Assembly: GCA_030323885.1 (NCBI GenBank)
Contig: CM059187.1
Location: forward strand, 88,641,726 to 88,705,725
Direction of reading: 5' to 3'
From: Branchipolynoe longqiensis
Lineage: Eukaryota; Annelida; Polychaeta; Phyllodocida; Polynoidae
DNA length: 64,000 nt
A program made the position numbers and the translations under genes. Position 1 is the stretch's first letter. Every line of letters starts with the position of its first letter. The notes beneath the pieces are model-generated. The model saw only the letters and a program-made list of their open reading frames with translations. It ran no database searches and was not told the origin of the DNA. Below are positions 44,935 through 58,400 of this stretch, one piece after another.

Positions 44935-45143
44935 TCACAAGACCCAGTTGAGGAGAGTGAATGCTAGCAGGGTCATGGACGGCAGCACGAGCGACGCGCC
45001 GTTGATGGTATCGAACGCCAGCTGGTTGTCCTCAAAGAGCACGGCGTCTATGACGTGCATGACTCCGTTTATGAGGCGCACATTACGCTGAGTGATCTCC
45101 GCCTGTGCACCGCCATGCTCGCCGGAGTACTCGACCATGTATC
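44935..45143 (-). CDS. Gene B exon 12 (terminal): FAS1-4 C-terminal part and GPI-type tail, stop
   Basis: Encodes residues 605-672 and TGA. YMVEYSGEHGGAQAEITQ leads to the H2 block NGVMHVIDAVLFEDN, then NGAS and a hydrophobic end (LVLPSMTLLAFTLLNWVL). Acceptor ttctctgcag. The probable GPI attachment region is the small residues NGAS. Confidence 0.9.
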
Positions 45144-48100
45144 CTGCAGAGAAGAGGGCGGTCATTAGATACGATTCACACCCATAGTAGCCTGAGATGG
45201 GGGGGAAGACAGATCAAAGATTCGACCGTACTTGCCGTAGGGGTGAAAACCAATCCATTAGAAAAAGTGGCAATAATTAGCTATATGCTGGGTAAATGAA
45301 ATGAGCAGATAAATTCTTGATTCGAATCAGGGAAGCCGGAGGCCGTGTAGGAGAAAAGAGTAAATTTATTTGACAATGTTATCGAGGTACAATGGGGGAA
45401 GTCAGTTGACGGCTTCGATGTTGAGGGGAGCCTCCCCGATTGCAGGGTGCTCTGAGGCCGCCGGAGCCGACCCCTATAGGGTAGTCCTTAAAAAAGAGGG
45501 TGGGTGCGGTAATTTATTAGGTGTCCAACGGCCAAGCGAATCCGAATGGCTGGCAGGGTGGGGGGGGGGGAGGTTTCTGGGTCAATGAGGTTCATTTTCA
45601 TGGTGGGTACCCGGCTCCCCTCATTGAATCAACCACAATTCGGAAATGATGCGCCAATTTAAGAAACTAAATATATGCAGATTTTTATCTAAGAAGCAAA
45701 ATATATTGTTCACATACCTTGTTATATGACTGTTGGGATTCCTGGTTCCAGTACCTAATGTATACCTCCATTGGCACAGAGTTTGTGAAATGGGAGAGAA
45801 TGCAAAAAGACAAGTTGGGGTCCACAGAACTTAAGAGGCCGTCCAAAGTTGTCAAGATTTTCATGGTCGTACAAAACGGACTTTAAAAGTAAAACCGACC
45901 GTATTCTATGGTCGCCATCTTGTCTTTTTGCATTTTCTCCCATTTCACCAACTCTACGCCAATATAGGTAGTCATTGGATCCTGGAACTAGGAATTCCAC
46001 TTCCTGTTCCATACTAAAGCAGTTTTCGTTTGTTGTCATTCACCCTTACTCAGGGTAGGGGTGGAAATTTGATCTACTTAAGTAGTTGTACTAACTTCCA
46101 TTTTCTTTGAACACGCTCAGCCTCCCATTGGAACCAGGCACTTCCTGTTTGCCTTTGATGTTGTCCTCTATGAAGAAGTTCCCAACGCTCATGTGCCTCA
46201 TAATCAACTGCAAGTGAGATGGAAAGTATGAAAGCATGCACTCTCCATATTGTAATATTTAATTGCAAATTACTCTATGAATACAATTCTTTACGTATGA
46301 AAAGGGAGGGGGGTTATACTAATGCCAGCTGGACAGCTATTGGGAGGTGCCCAGGCAAAAAAAACTAAGCAGATATCAACAAAACCATACACCAAACACA
46401 TCCCAACCATCTATTGCGTAAAAGCCTATAATATGTAAATAGAGTAGGCTAGTCTAGGGATAATAGAAGAAGGAAAACAATTGTCAAGAAAAAACAAAAA
46501 AACTAACATAGATTTACTAACCATAAGCACCAACTATAAGAAAAAGAAAACAGCCAAAAACTGCCCAGCATTGAAAACAAGCCCGGTCATCCGGGCTTAC
46601 ATGTTATGGACAGCATAAACACCCCATCAAAAAAATATATTAAAAAATCTATTAAAAACGCATAGCCAAATTAAGCATCACATTTTCTCAGCCCCAAAGC
46701 ATGACCTAGATTCCATCAAGTTAGATACTGGTGCACTTAATAAACATTTTGTCAACTATTCCTGTATTTGGATATGCGGGAGTATTTGAGAATAACATAA
46801 ATATTAGGGAATATAATGAATATTATGGAACGTAATGAATATTAGAGAATATTATGCATAGTTTGGAATATTATAAATTAAGCGATGACAACAAATGGAC
46901 TGAACCAGAATCTAGTGGGTGTACAGGTATGCATTACTCATAATGTTGGCGTGCTAGTCAAAACTCTGACCTCAATGCACTTCAGCAGTTACAGATTCCA
47001 TTAGTAAATCGACTTAGTATGCCCTTCTATGTAGCAACAAATACTTAAAAATAATAAAGTACACCAGTATCTGAGTTGGATATATACCGTCCTGATATGA
47101 CCTTAGATGTTGCTAGGACGTAAAACAACAACAAACAAACAAATCTAGATTATAATTTGTTTTGGTTATATTTAAATAGATGCTTTTGACACAAAATTTG
47201 CTTTTGACAAAAATTATGCTTTTTTGAAAATATCACGCTCTTGAAAATTTGATGTGGAGAGTAGAAGGCTGCCTGGGTTGGCGCTGGTTGCTCACGTAGT
47301 ACAGCTCGGACTGGCTGGAGGCTGCCATGTACTCCCTCCCAATCCGGGTGTTCCGCAGCTTGCGGAAGGCGTCCGTATCCGGTGCGAACACTGTTCGCGT
47401 CTCCGTCGTGCCCTTCAGGATCTGCTTCAGGGTCTTCAGGTGTCTGCGGTTTCCCTCGACGAACTGGGGCGTCTGCAGAATAGCCTCATAGAGGTCGCTG
47501 TGGTGAATGGACAAACGTGGTTACCAGTCAGGCACTGCTAGAACCGTGATATGATTCACAGCCTGTGGGCAGAAGTGTGCATACTGTGGAAGTTTACTGA
47601 ACATTACTTAATTAATTAATTGATTAATTACTCAGTGCAGACAGTTTGTGATCCGTACGCATAGAGAAGACAAAGAGAGTAGGCCTACAGAAAACAGAAG
47701 AACAGAGAATACAAAGAGAAATCAGATACAGCTCAAAGAGAACAGAGAATACAAAGATAATACAGAAAGAGCACACACAGAACACAAATAGAATACATAT
47801 AGAGTACACAGAGCACACAGAGAATACAAAGATACCACAAAAATACCACAAAGAAAATATAGAAAACACAAAGGGAACGCAAAGAATACAAAGAGAATAG
47901 AGATAGAGCACACAGAGAACACAAAGATACCACAAAAGTAACACAGAGAAAATACAGAAAACACAAAGGGAACACAGAGAATACAAAGAGAATACAAAGA
48001 GAGCACACAGAGAACACAGAGAATACAAAGAGACCACAAAGATAACACAGAGAAAATACAGAGAAAATACAGAAAGCACAAACGGAACACATAGAATACA

Positions 48101-48255
48101 AAGAGACCACAAACAGAACACACAGAGAGCACAAGGCGAACACCGAGAGAACACAACATACAGAACACAAAGAGAACACAAAGAGAACACAAGGTGAACA
48201 CTGAGAGAGCACAGAACATATAGAACACTGAGAGAACACAAAGAGAACATATTTA

Positions 48256-48292
<37 letters not shown>

Positions 48293-51200
48293 CATTGAAG
48301 TGGGATATCAGGTCATGGTGCTGGCGGCCTGGTCTCCCAGTGGGGCGGCACTATAAAGTCGCCATGAGTGCACGCTGTCACAAGTCGGTACCCATCCTGA
48401 TATGACCTTAGATATTGCTAGGACGTAAAACAACAAACAAACAAACACTCATGCAATACAATGTGATGCATATTCACCGAGTGCATAATACTTTTATTAC
48501 ACTGGAATTGTATGCAGTTACTATTACAACTAATAGTTCATTTATATTATGATTCTATATCGAACAGGATTTTCATGTGGTTATTATTGCAACTGATATG
48601 TTCATTTATGTAGAGACTACCAACAAATTTTACTGAACGGCCGGAAGACCAGTGCTCTGGCACTGACAAAATGCATTATTCGCTGAATAAACTACATTTA
48701 GGTTTTTTTAAGGAAAAGAAACAGAACACAAGGCGAACACAGAGAGAGCACAGAACATATAAATCACCAAGAGCACACAAAGAGAACACAGCGAATACAA
48801 CTGGAACACAAAGAGAGTGCAAGGCAACCACCGAGAGAGTGCAGAACATACCGAGAGAACACCGAGAGAACACAAACAAAATGCGGAAATCAAACCAAGA
48901 TTAATACACTGACAACGAATTTCCACGAAAACGTGGATTTCTTCCCATAGGATTTGCAGTATCAAGGAAAATTTCGGAACTCAGGTTTCAACTCTCCTTG
49001 TTGTGGCTATATTATCGCCCATATCAGCAGCACACGTAACTATTTCTTATTTAGGTTTCAGGTTCTAGCAACATCTGAGGTCATATAAGAACGGGTTTCG
49101 AACTAACTAATTGTTATCATATACCACTGTTTTCATAGCATTTTGTTTAACGTTATTTGGTAAATATAAAAAGAATTCGCATTTATCCCTGCACAGAGAA
49201 CACACAGAAAAGACACAGAACGGAAGCTGACTGACCTGAGCACGACCATCTCCTGGATCTCGTCGAGGAGGTTCCTGTAGGGCATGCCGAGCAGGTCGTC
49301 GATGTAGTGGATGATGCCGTTCTTCACGCACACGTCCGCCTTGACGATGCGCGCCCTCACGCGGTCAACCTCCACGTAGGTGCCTGCACCAGGGGCACAC
49401 CACATTCCTTTAGTCATGCATTATTAACACCGCGCAAGGCGCATGCGCACCGGCATGCGCACCGGTGTCGCAGTTTCAGCGCCCGGTCAGTTTCCACCGC
49501 CCGTATAGACTCAAACTCAAGGCATTGTCAATGGTCGTGAGCAATCTTCATACAGAAAATACAGCAAAAGTGAAATATCTCTAAAACTACACCACCTATT
49601 AACAAATCGCTTTGTACACATATAGAAAACATCTTTACCAAAAAGACTGTATTAAATTTATATGGTTAGGGTTCTTGATTTGTATTAATTTTGAATAAAA
49701 CTAAGGTTTTGCACTGCGCGTACCATCAAACTCAAGGCATTGTCAATGGTCGCTAGCAATCTTCATACAGAAAATACAGGAAACGTGATATATCTCTAAA
49801 ACCACACCACCTAGAAACAAATCGCTTTCTACACATGTAGAAAACATCTTTACCAAAAACATTATATTAAATTTATAAGGTTAGTGACGATGATGTTAGA
49901 TTTTGACGCATGCGCATGAAACTGACCGGGCGCTGAAACTGACCAGGCGCTGAAACTGCGACACCGGCATGCACACCGGCATGCGCACCGGCATGCGCAC
50001 TGGCATGCGCACCGGCATGACCGGAAACCACGGACAGCACCACGGCAAGAATAGCTTTGGCTTTGTTGGTTAAATTTTAGTAAATAAGTTATTTATTCAT
50101 CTCAATAGTCCTCTTTCAATTTCAGTTGTTTTTGGGGGTTATTTTTGTCTCGTTTTTGTTGGTTTTTCTTTTGGTTGTTATATTCGTTGATTAAAGTTGC
50201 ATATTCTGATACACTTTGGGGTTTCCGTCATTTTCTGAGATAAATATATTATGTTGATCATTATAATCTATCTACCTTACTTTAATTTGAATGGCTACGT
50301 TTTCAGATATTTGAAGTGTAGACATGCTAAATTAATTTTAGCAAGCACATCAAAACTTAAACACCCTAGGCTTCTGCAGAAACAGGTTCTATTAAATTGC
50401 CTCAGTATTCCTTTCTACGTGGCAACAAATGCTTACTGAGTGCATCAGTATCTAAGTTAGATATGTCAAATTAAATCGAAATCTTGTTTCGGTTTGGAAA
50501 ATTTGATGTTTTCATCGGACTATGCAGCTTTAAGCAGAGGAAATTCGATAGCGAAAAGCATCAATTTGTAATACATTGGTTCGAATGGGCCATGGTTTGA
50601 ACCCTCATGGGTTCAAATCCCAAGACCTGCCACATGCGAAGCAGATGCTCAATTCAATCGGTCTGGTCACAAACGAAATACAATTTGTATCTCCTTTATT
50701 TGAAGATTGCATCCATTTCACAATTTCTCCTCTTTTTTGCAAATCGTACCAAATAAGAATGGGCTCGTGCATACCTAACCGGTCGGTGTAAAATTGCGCA
50801 GACACTTCTTTGTCAGCCCTGAGGGTCTTCTTTGTTGTGCCGTTGGTAAGGTCCACCAGATTCAGAACCTCCTTCACGATGTGCATGTTCAGCATCTAGG
50901 ACAGATGGCGAGGTGGGTGGAGAAGTAGCACAGTGAGGTTAGGTAAATACAACATGGCCAGTCCTGATCTGACCTTAGATGTTGCTAGGACGTAAAACAA
51001 CAACAAACAAACAACATGGAGGAACGACATGATTTACACTAGGCAAAGTGGTGCAAAACTGGATTATTGTTACTGGTCTCTAAGAGGAATACAACAGGAC
51101 CTCTCTTCAACGGACACCTCTGCACTCAGACCAATGTTGTCCCGATAGATCTGGTATTGGAGGGACGATCAGATGAGACAAAAACAGTTCATACTTTCAA

Positions 51201-52457
51201 AAATTGTTCACTCAAACATGGCAGGGGTTGTTAGATCGTAGAGGGTGCTGAAACGAGGAATACGGTATGCATATACAGTCAAACCTCTCTAAATCGACCG
51301 ACCTTGCGACCTACTTTATGTGGTCCATTTAGGGAGGTGGTCGGTTTAGGGAGTTAGAATAGGGTTACAATGGTACCATTGGGACCCAAATCGATATAGG
51401 TGAGTGGTTGATCTGTGGAGGTGGTCGATTAGAAAGGTTTTACTGTACCGTAAAACCTCTCTGAATCGACCGACCATGGGACCGACCTTAAATCGTCAAT
51501 TTAGGGAGGTGGTTGGTCTAGGGAGTTTTTTTTTAGCATTACAATGGCATTGTATGGGCGATCGTTTGGAACCCAAATAAAGCAAACTATATAGGGGAGT
51601 CGTCGATCGGTGGTGGTGGTCGGTTAGAGAGGTTTGACTGTAAAAATAATTATATATACACATGTATACAGTAAAACCTCTCTAACTGACCACCTCCACA
51701 GATCAACCACTCCCCTATATCGATCCCTTTATTTAGGTCCCAACAGTACCATAGCAACCATATTCTAACTCCCTAAACCGACCACCTCGCTAAATGGACC
51801 ACATAAAGTCAGTCCCAAGGTCGGTCGATTTAGAGAGGTTTTACTGCACATACATACTTACATATATCATATACATATATGAGACTGTCTCAAAAGGTGC
51901 TAAGCAATATGGGACAAAACTTTGTCCATTGTAACGATCAACACACTATCTACTTATGCATTTGCTCAGGATAAACTGATTTGTTTTTTACATGGTGTTT
52001 CATAATCCCAATAGAATACATATTGATTTGAAGCAAATGTCCTTGTGTTTTCAGTGTAACCGTTTCTGTGCTGTTTTGTGTCAATCGTTACAATGGACAA
52101 AAAAACGAAGAGTTAGCACCTTTTGAGACAGGCTCATATATATGTTTACACTTGGGGTCATTGCTAATTTCAGAAGAGAGCTCACCAATTTCCTGAGGGT
52201 GGCATTCTGAGTGAGGTCAATGTTGCCTGCTCGCTCCAGATTCACAAAGGCGCCATTGATGGGCGCAAAGATGGTCAGCTTGTTTGACTCTTGGATGACA
52301 TTGTCGCCAGATACGGTCAGTTGGTCCACGACGGATGAAGTCATGCGCACATAATCCTTGAATTTACTGATTAAAAGAAATGGAATAGAACATGCCATTA
52401 GAAATATAATATTGATATTTCTGCCCCCCTCTCTCTTTCTCACTCTCTCTCGACCTA

Positions 52458-52494
<37 letters not shown>

Positions 52495-55400
52495 CTGTGT
52501 GTGTGTGATGTAACAGCATTATGCGAGTATAAAGCCGCGGAAGGAATTGTTCTATGTATTATTATATTATATTATTCTGATATTATATTGTTAGCCAATG
52601 AGCTCTCTGCGTGTATTTGCTCCATACTCATATGGGTAATGGTGGCGCCACCATCGCCCGATGTTAACTTCCGGCATTACAATTGTCGCTTGCGCCCAGA
52701 GAGAGATACATATACATATATATACATATATGCCTATGTTGAACATTTTGACGCGTGGAAAGAAAATTAAGGTGGTCTGTTTTCACTTCAAATATCTCTA
52801 AGTTAATCCATCAAAGTGGTTAATTATGTTACTTCAACCTAACCAAGATAATGTACAGTATAATGGTCAATCTCAAATATTTTTCTTTAAAAAAACAGCA
52901 ATAAATTCAGAACCATTGAGTTATGCAACTGTCGTGGGGGTGATGAAAACGGGAAATATTACGCCAAGAGCGAGACTCGAGACCACATATCTTTGCATTC
53001 CAGTCCAGTGTGCTAACCATTACATCACCTAGGCTCCCTGATGTTAGCAAACTACCCACGCCTCCTGTCTATGCGGCTCTTTGCCTGAGAGGTCAGTGCA
53101 GACTAGTATTACACAACTTTAATACTAGACAAGATGGTCGAATGCGTTGAGTGTTCATTTATTGTGTGGTTGTGGCAGGTTGTAGGATTAAAACCATGGG
53201 TGAGTCAAACCAGAAACATAAAATGTATACTTGTTGCTGCTACATAGCCTGGCGTGCTGCATTTCTATGACATGTCAAGGAACAGTGGAATGAGGAAGAC
53301 CAATTGTCCGCAATTGACATTTTCCCAACAGTGGCCAAGGACAGGAGTTCATGGCGTGCTTCTATTTGCAAAGGCACAGCACTGTTTGAAAGTAATCGTA
53401 TATCTTAAGCTAAATAAAAGCATCAGCAGAGGAAAGATCGCCTCCTTCACCCACCAGACTCTCCGACTGCAGTTACACACACACATGTTCCAATGTGCCA
53501 CCACACATTCCGAGCACAAATTGGACTCATTAGTCATCGACGAGTTCACAACAAATGATGAGTTGCTGTCATCATCGCCACCAATGGACAACCAAGAAAA
53601 TACGATTAAAAAACCAAAAGGGAAATGAGGAGGTGATTACATGGGGGGCTCAATTAGCGGTGCCCTGCTACTTGCCTTATGTCTACGTCCTCAGCCAGCA
53701 TGTCCATGGCGTCGTTGTAGATGTAACCAAGGAGACCGTCGACGAAGTGCACGACGCCGTTGTTGACGGTCTGGTCGGGCATGACGGGGTACTGGCTCTC
53801 ATAGTGAGGCTCCATAGACTGGTAGGACCCGCTGGTACCAGGCATCCCGTCCGCAGACATCGGCTCGGGAAGGTCTGCAACCTTCACCATTCCGCACATG
53901 TTGGTCACGAACACTGCATGGAAGAAGAGTGGAATGTGGTGAGTGAATGATCGTTTAATGTGGTCTTCATGGTGAACAACAGTGGAATGTGGTGAGTGAA
54001 TGATCGTTTAATGTGGTCTTCATGGTGAACAACAGTGAAATGTGGTGAGGGCAGGGGAGGGGAGGGGAGGGAAGGGGAGGGGAGGGGAGGGGAGGGGACA
54101 GGGATAGTGGGGCGAACATTATCTACATGCCACTTAAATTCAATGACAGATACATTCTTAACTTAAGAAACTAAATATATTCTTCACAACTATCTTAATA
54201 GTTACCCGCTACATTTGGTTTGAAAAATTAAATAAAACATAATTTAATAGCCTTTAAAAGTCAAATCAACTGCATTCTGTGGCCGCTATCTTGTCATTTT
54301 GCATTCTCCCCCATTTCACCAACTCTATGCCGATATCAGTAGCCATTGGATACTGGAACCAGGAATTCTACTTCCTGTTCCATACTAAATCAATCTTCGC
54401 CAGTATTTAGACTATGTTGTCATTCACCCCTACTGCGAGTACGGGGTGAATCTTTTATCTACCAGACAGCCAGCCAGCACTCTTACCAATTCGGCCATCT
54501 CTGAGATTTTCTGTTCTTTTTAATTGTATTTAATACTCACAGGTGTTGCCGATGCGGACAGGCTTGATGGCTCCCTCCCTGGCGGGGATGGCGGGCTGCT
54601 GGCCGGAAGTCATTGACATGTCGATGGCGCGATTCAGCAGAGAACTGTGCCAAACGGCAGTCACGCCTTCGTTGGATGCGCCCGACGACACGTCATGCAC
54701 GATGACGTGTCGGTTCAGCAGCTGAAATCAACATTTTTTTATTTTTTTATTGGGGCTGTATTTATACTGTCCATAGCATATAAGCCCGGGTACCCAGGAT
54801 TGTTTTCAATACTGGCCAGTTGTAGTATTGGTGTTATCTTACCACACAGTAGCTGCTAATCAAGTATTTGATTTGCCTGCATTTCAGTAGCAGATAGATA
54901 ATTGGTTGGTATGGTTAGTAGCCTATGTTAGCTTTTTTGGATTTTCTTGGCATTTCTGTATTATTTTATTTTGTTCCACTCTTATTACTAGACTAGACTA
55001 CTCCTATTTACATATCATAGGCTTGTACGTAGCTGTGTGGTGTGTTATCTGGCTACTTTTGGCATGGTTACCTTCCATCAGGCGGCGCGCAGCCCCATGT
55101 GTACTCTGGTTGTGTGTGTTTGTTAAACCTTTAGTTTCTATTGTTTTAAAGTTGCATGGTCCGACGGTTTTGAGTTTCTGTCATTTTCTGAGATAAATCT
55201 ATTAGGCCAAATAAAAAGGTTAAATATTGGTGATCATCCCTCTGATCATACAAATCAGGGTCGGGCAGGCATTCTTTTATTTTTTTTTAATTTGTTAAAA
55301 AAAAACCCTAGATTGATAATTTAAAAAAAGGATTCCATGTCATTCATGCACACATCACAATGTTTTCAGTCAAACAATGACATATATGGAATTCAAGGCT

Positions 55401-58400
55401 TTTCAAGGTTGTTTTTGGTGGGACTATTTTCATTTGGATTTCAGGGGGGGAGGAGACAATGGTGAATGGAGATTTTGGACTAATTTAAATCACTAGGGAC
55501 AGTTTAATGGAATTCAAGGCTCTTCAAGACTAATGAGCCAAAATAGGTTCAATTAAGGCAATGGGGTAAATGAAGTTCAAGACTTTGCAGGCCCCATGCG
55601 GACCTTGCATATTTGACCCACCTTGACGATGGCGGACAGGTCCTGGCTGAGGTCCTCCTTACGCTTCACTGTGAGCACCTTTTCGAGTGATTTGTCCGAA
55701 GGTACAAATATGGTGACGAATTTGCTGTCCGAGTTCAGGCTGGTGTACGGAGAGTTGCTTTCGTATGTGACCTTAGCGAGCAGGTCATAGAATATCCTGA
55801 AATCAGCAGAGTGCCACGTGAACCGCAGAAACCTGAACGAGCCCAAATACTCTCGTCATGACGCATCAGTTCAGAAAGAATGCCTCTAGAGCACATTGAT
55901 TTTCATATGATCAGCTATTGGACGTCAAACATATGGTCATTCTGACACATTTTTTCAGAGGAAACCCGCTACCGTGACATAAGCTACTCTTTCCGATAAG
56001 CAGCAAAGGGTCTTTTATATGCACTTTCCCACAGACAGGATAGCACATACCACAACCTTTGATGAACCAGTTGTGGACCACTGGTTGGAACAGAAAATAT
56101 CCCAAACTGCAAATGGGTCCACTGAGCAGGATGACTGACATCTTCACAGGTGGACACTCTACCGCCTGAGCTACGTCCCGCTCCTGATGTTTTTTTTAGT
56201 AGTGGTCATAATCCATATGGATTGATTTCCTTTAACAATCATCAATTGATTTATTATTATTATCATTAATATAATAATAATAATAAATATTTATTGCCAC
56301 ATGATAATTGTACACAATTGATCAATTTATTTGTTGGAGTTCTACATCCTAGCGACATCTAAGGTCATATCAGGATGGGCACCGACTTGTGACAGTGCGC
56401 AAGCATGGATACGTTATCGTGCTGTCCCACTGGGAGATCAGGCTGTTGCACCATGACCCGATTTCCCATTCAGTCACATTATCCTGATACTAGGCCAACC
56501 AGTCATTGCCCTATCCTAGTAATGCTGAGTACAACGCTAGGTAGTAACAAGTATCAATTTGGTAAATTTGACTCTGTTCGGATTCGAACTCCATGACCTT
56601 CCACACAGGAAGCATGTGCCCTACAGATTCGGCCACCACATTCCAGTAGGCCTTCTTGGAAACATCAATGTCGATAGGATGTAAAACCCCAATAAACTAA
56701 CGTAGCACATGTGGTATGATCTTAGCTGCAGCTGGGATCTAAAACATCAATAAGTAGACCCTAGATGTCAACAATACATAAACCCCAATAAACAAGCAAT
56801 CAAACATGATATGACTTTAGATGTCGACAGGACGCACAAACCACAATAATCAAGCAAGCAAGCATTGTATGACCTTACTTATTGGTAAGATGTAAAACCC
56901 CATTAACCAAACACAGCGCCATGTCGCGGAGAAGCTTGCTTGTTTGGGGTTTATGTTACTGTGACATGTAAACCGAGCCCAGTAATGCCGACCGCCATGC
57001 TAGCTAGCGACAAATTAGTCGGTTGGTTGTTGGAGTTTTACGAACTGGCAACAGCTAGGGTCATATCAGGACGGGTACTGACTTGTGACAGTGTTCACTC
57101 ATGTGCTGCCCCACTGGAAAATCAGGATGTCAGCACCATGACCCAATATCCCACTCAGTCACATTATCCTGACACTGAGCTAGACCAGTCCTTGCTCTAT
57201 CCTATTAATGACAACCGCCAACCTAGGAAGCGACAAGTATCAATTTTGTAAGTAATTGGTTTGATTCGACCGGGAATTGAAATCCCGATCTCCTGCACGG
57301 GAGGCATGCGCTCTACCAATTCGGCCACTGCCTCCAGTGTAGCGACAAGGACCAATTATGTAAGTCATTTGCTTTGACTTGGCCGGGGTTCGAACCAACC
57401 ACGTGAAGCTAGCCAGCGTACACCAGGACTCACTTTGCGCGGTGGTCCAGGTCTGAATTCTGGATGGAGTTCTGGATGAGTGCGAGCGCGTTGTTCTTCT
57501 GGGCGATGGGGAAGAGGACGGCATCGACGATGTGCACGACGCCGTTCTGCGCCATGATGTCCCCCGTCACCACCCGCGCGCCGTTCACGTAGTGCATCTG
57601 TCGGGACACAGCGGGCGGCTTACACAAACTGCAGCACTGGCTGGGTGGATGGGTGGCTGAGTGGTTAGTTGACTGACTGACTGACTGGATGGGTGGCTGA
57701 GTAGCTGTCTGATTGGTTAATTCACTGACTGATTGGCTGACTGATTGGCTGACTGATTGGCTGACTGACTGACTGAGTGAGTGACTGACTGACTGACTAA
57801 CTGACTGACTGACTGCCTGACTAAGTGACTGACTGCCTGACTAACTGACTGACTGACTGACTGAGTGACTGTGTGGCTGGCTGGCTGACTGACTGACTGA
57901 CTAGCTGACTGAGTAGCTGGGAGTCGGTATGGCTGACTGACTGGCTAGGTGAGTGGCTTGCTGGCTGAGTTACTGGCTGAGTGAGTGGCTTGCTGGCTGA
58001 GTGACTGGCTGGCTGATTGGTTGGTTCACTGACTGTCTGTTTGACTGACTGGTTGCCTGACTGACACACTGACATGTATGCCTGACTGACTGAGGGGCTG
58101 AGTGACTGAGGGGCTGACTGCCTGACTGACGGACTGCTTGACGGATTGTCTGACTCTTTGAGTAACTGACTGACGGACTGACTGACTGACTGCCTGCCTG
58201 ACTGACTGACTGACGGGCTGAGTGACTGATTGGCTGACTGCCTGACTCATACGTGATAGTGATTCCAGCGACAATCACACCAAGAAGAGAGTAGAATTTA
58301 TGTAGGACACTTTGGTTTTCCTAGAATTTAGAAACAAGCATGTACTAATAGACGGTAGAATACACGTAAAAAAGTAGAGGTAACATTTTAATAAGTTGCG

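Noticed and set aside
29159..45143. One single eight-FAS1 gene instead of two genes
   Set aside because: Exon 12 of gene B ends in a stop after a GPI-type tail, and exon 11 ends in phase 1 whereas gene A exon 1 enters in phase 0, so they cannot be joined directly in frame. Read-through at phase-2 boundaries remains only a possibility.
47624..48295. 223- and 168-codon Cys/Leu/Phe/Ser frames that look membrane-like
   Set aside because: All three minus frames are open over the ACAGAGAA array, a sign of low complexity rather than a gene.
53254..53628. 124-codon plus-strand frame upstream of exon 6
   Set aside because: It begins in a SINE-A' remnant, has no recognisable domain and no codon pattern distinguishing it from intron sequence.
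828..57337. tRNA genes at the SINE heads
   Set aside because: The heads keep A- and B-box-like words but not paired acceptor and anticodon stems, and they recur with the same SINE bodies.
57597..57597. ATG at the first codon of gene B exon 3 as translation start
   Set aside because: It follows a good acceptor and continues the frame of exon 2; it is an internal Met of FAS1-1.
57821..58278. Ser/Gln-rich frames of 82-102 codons
   Set aside because: Encoded by the GACT repeat in all frames.
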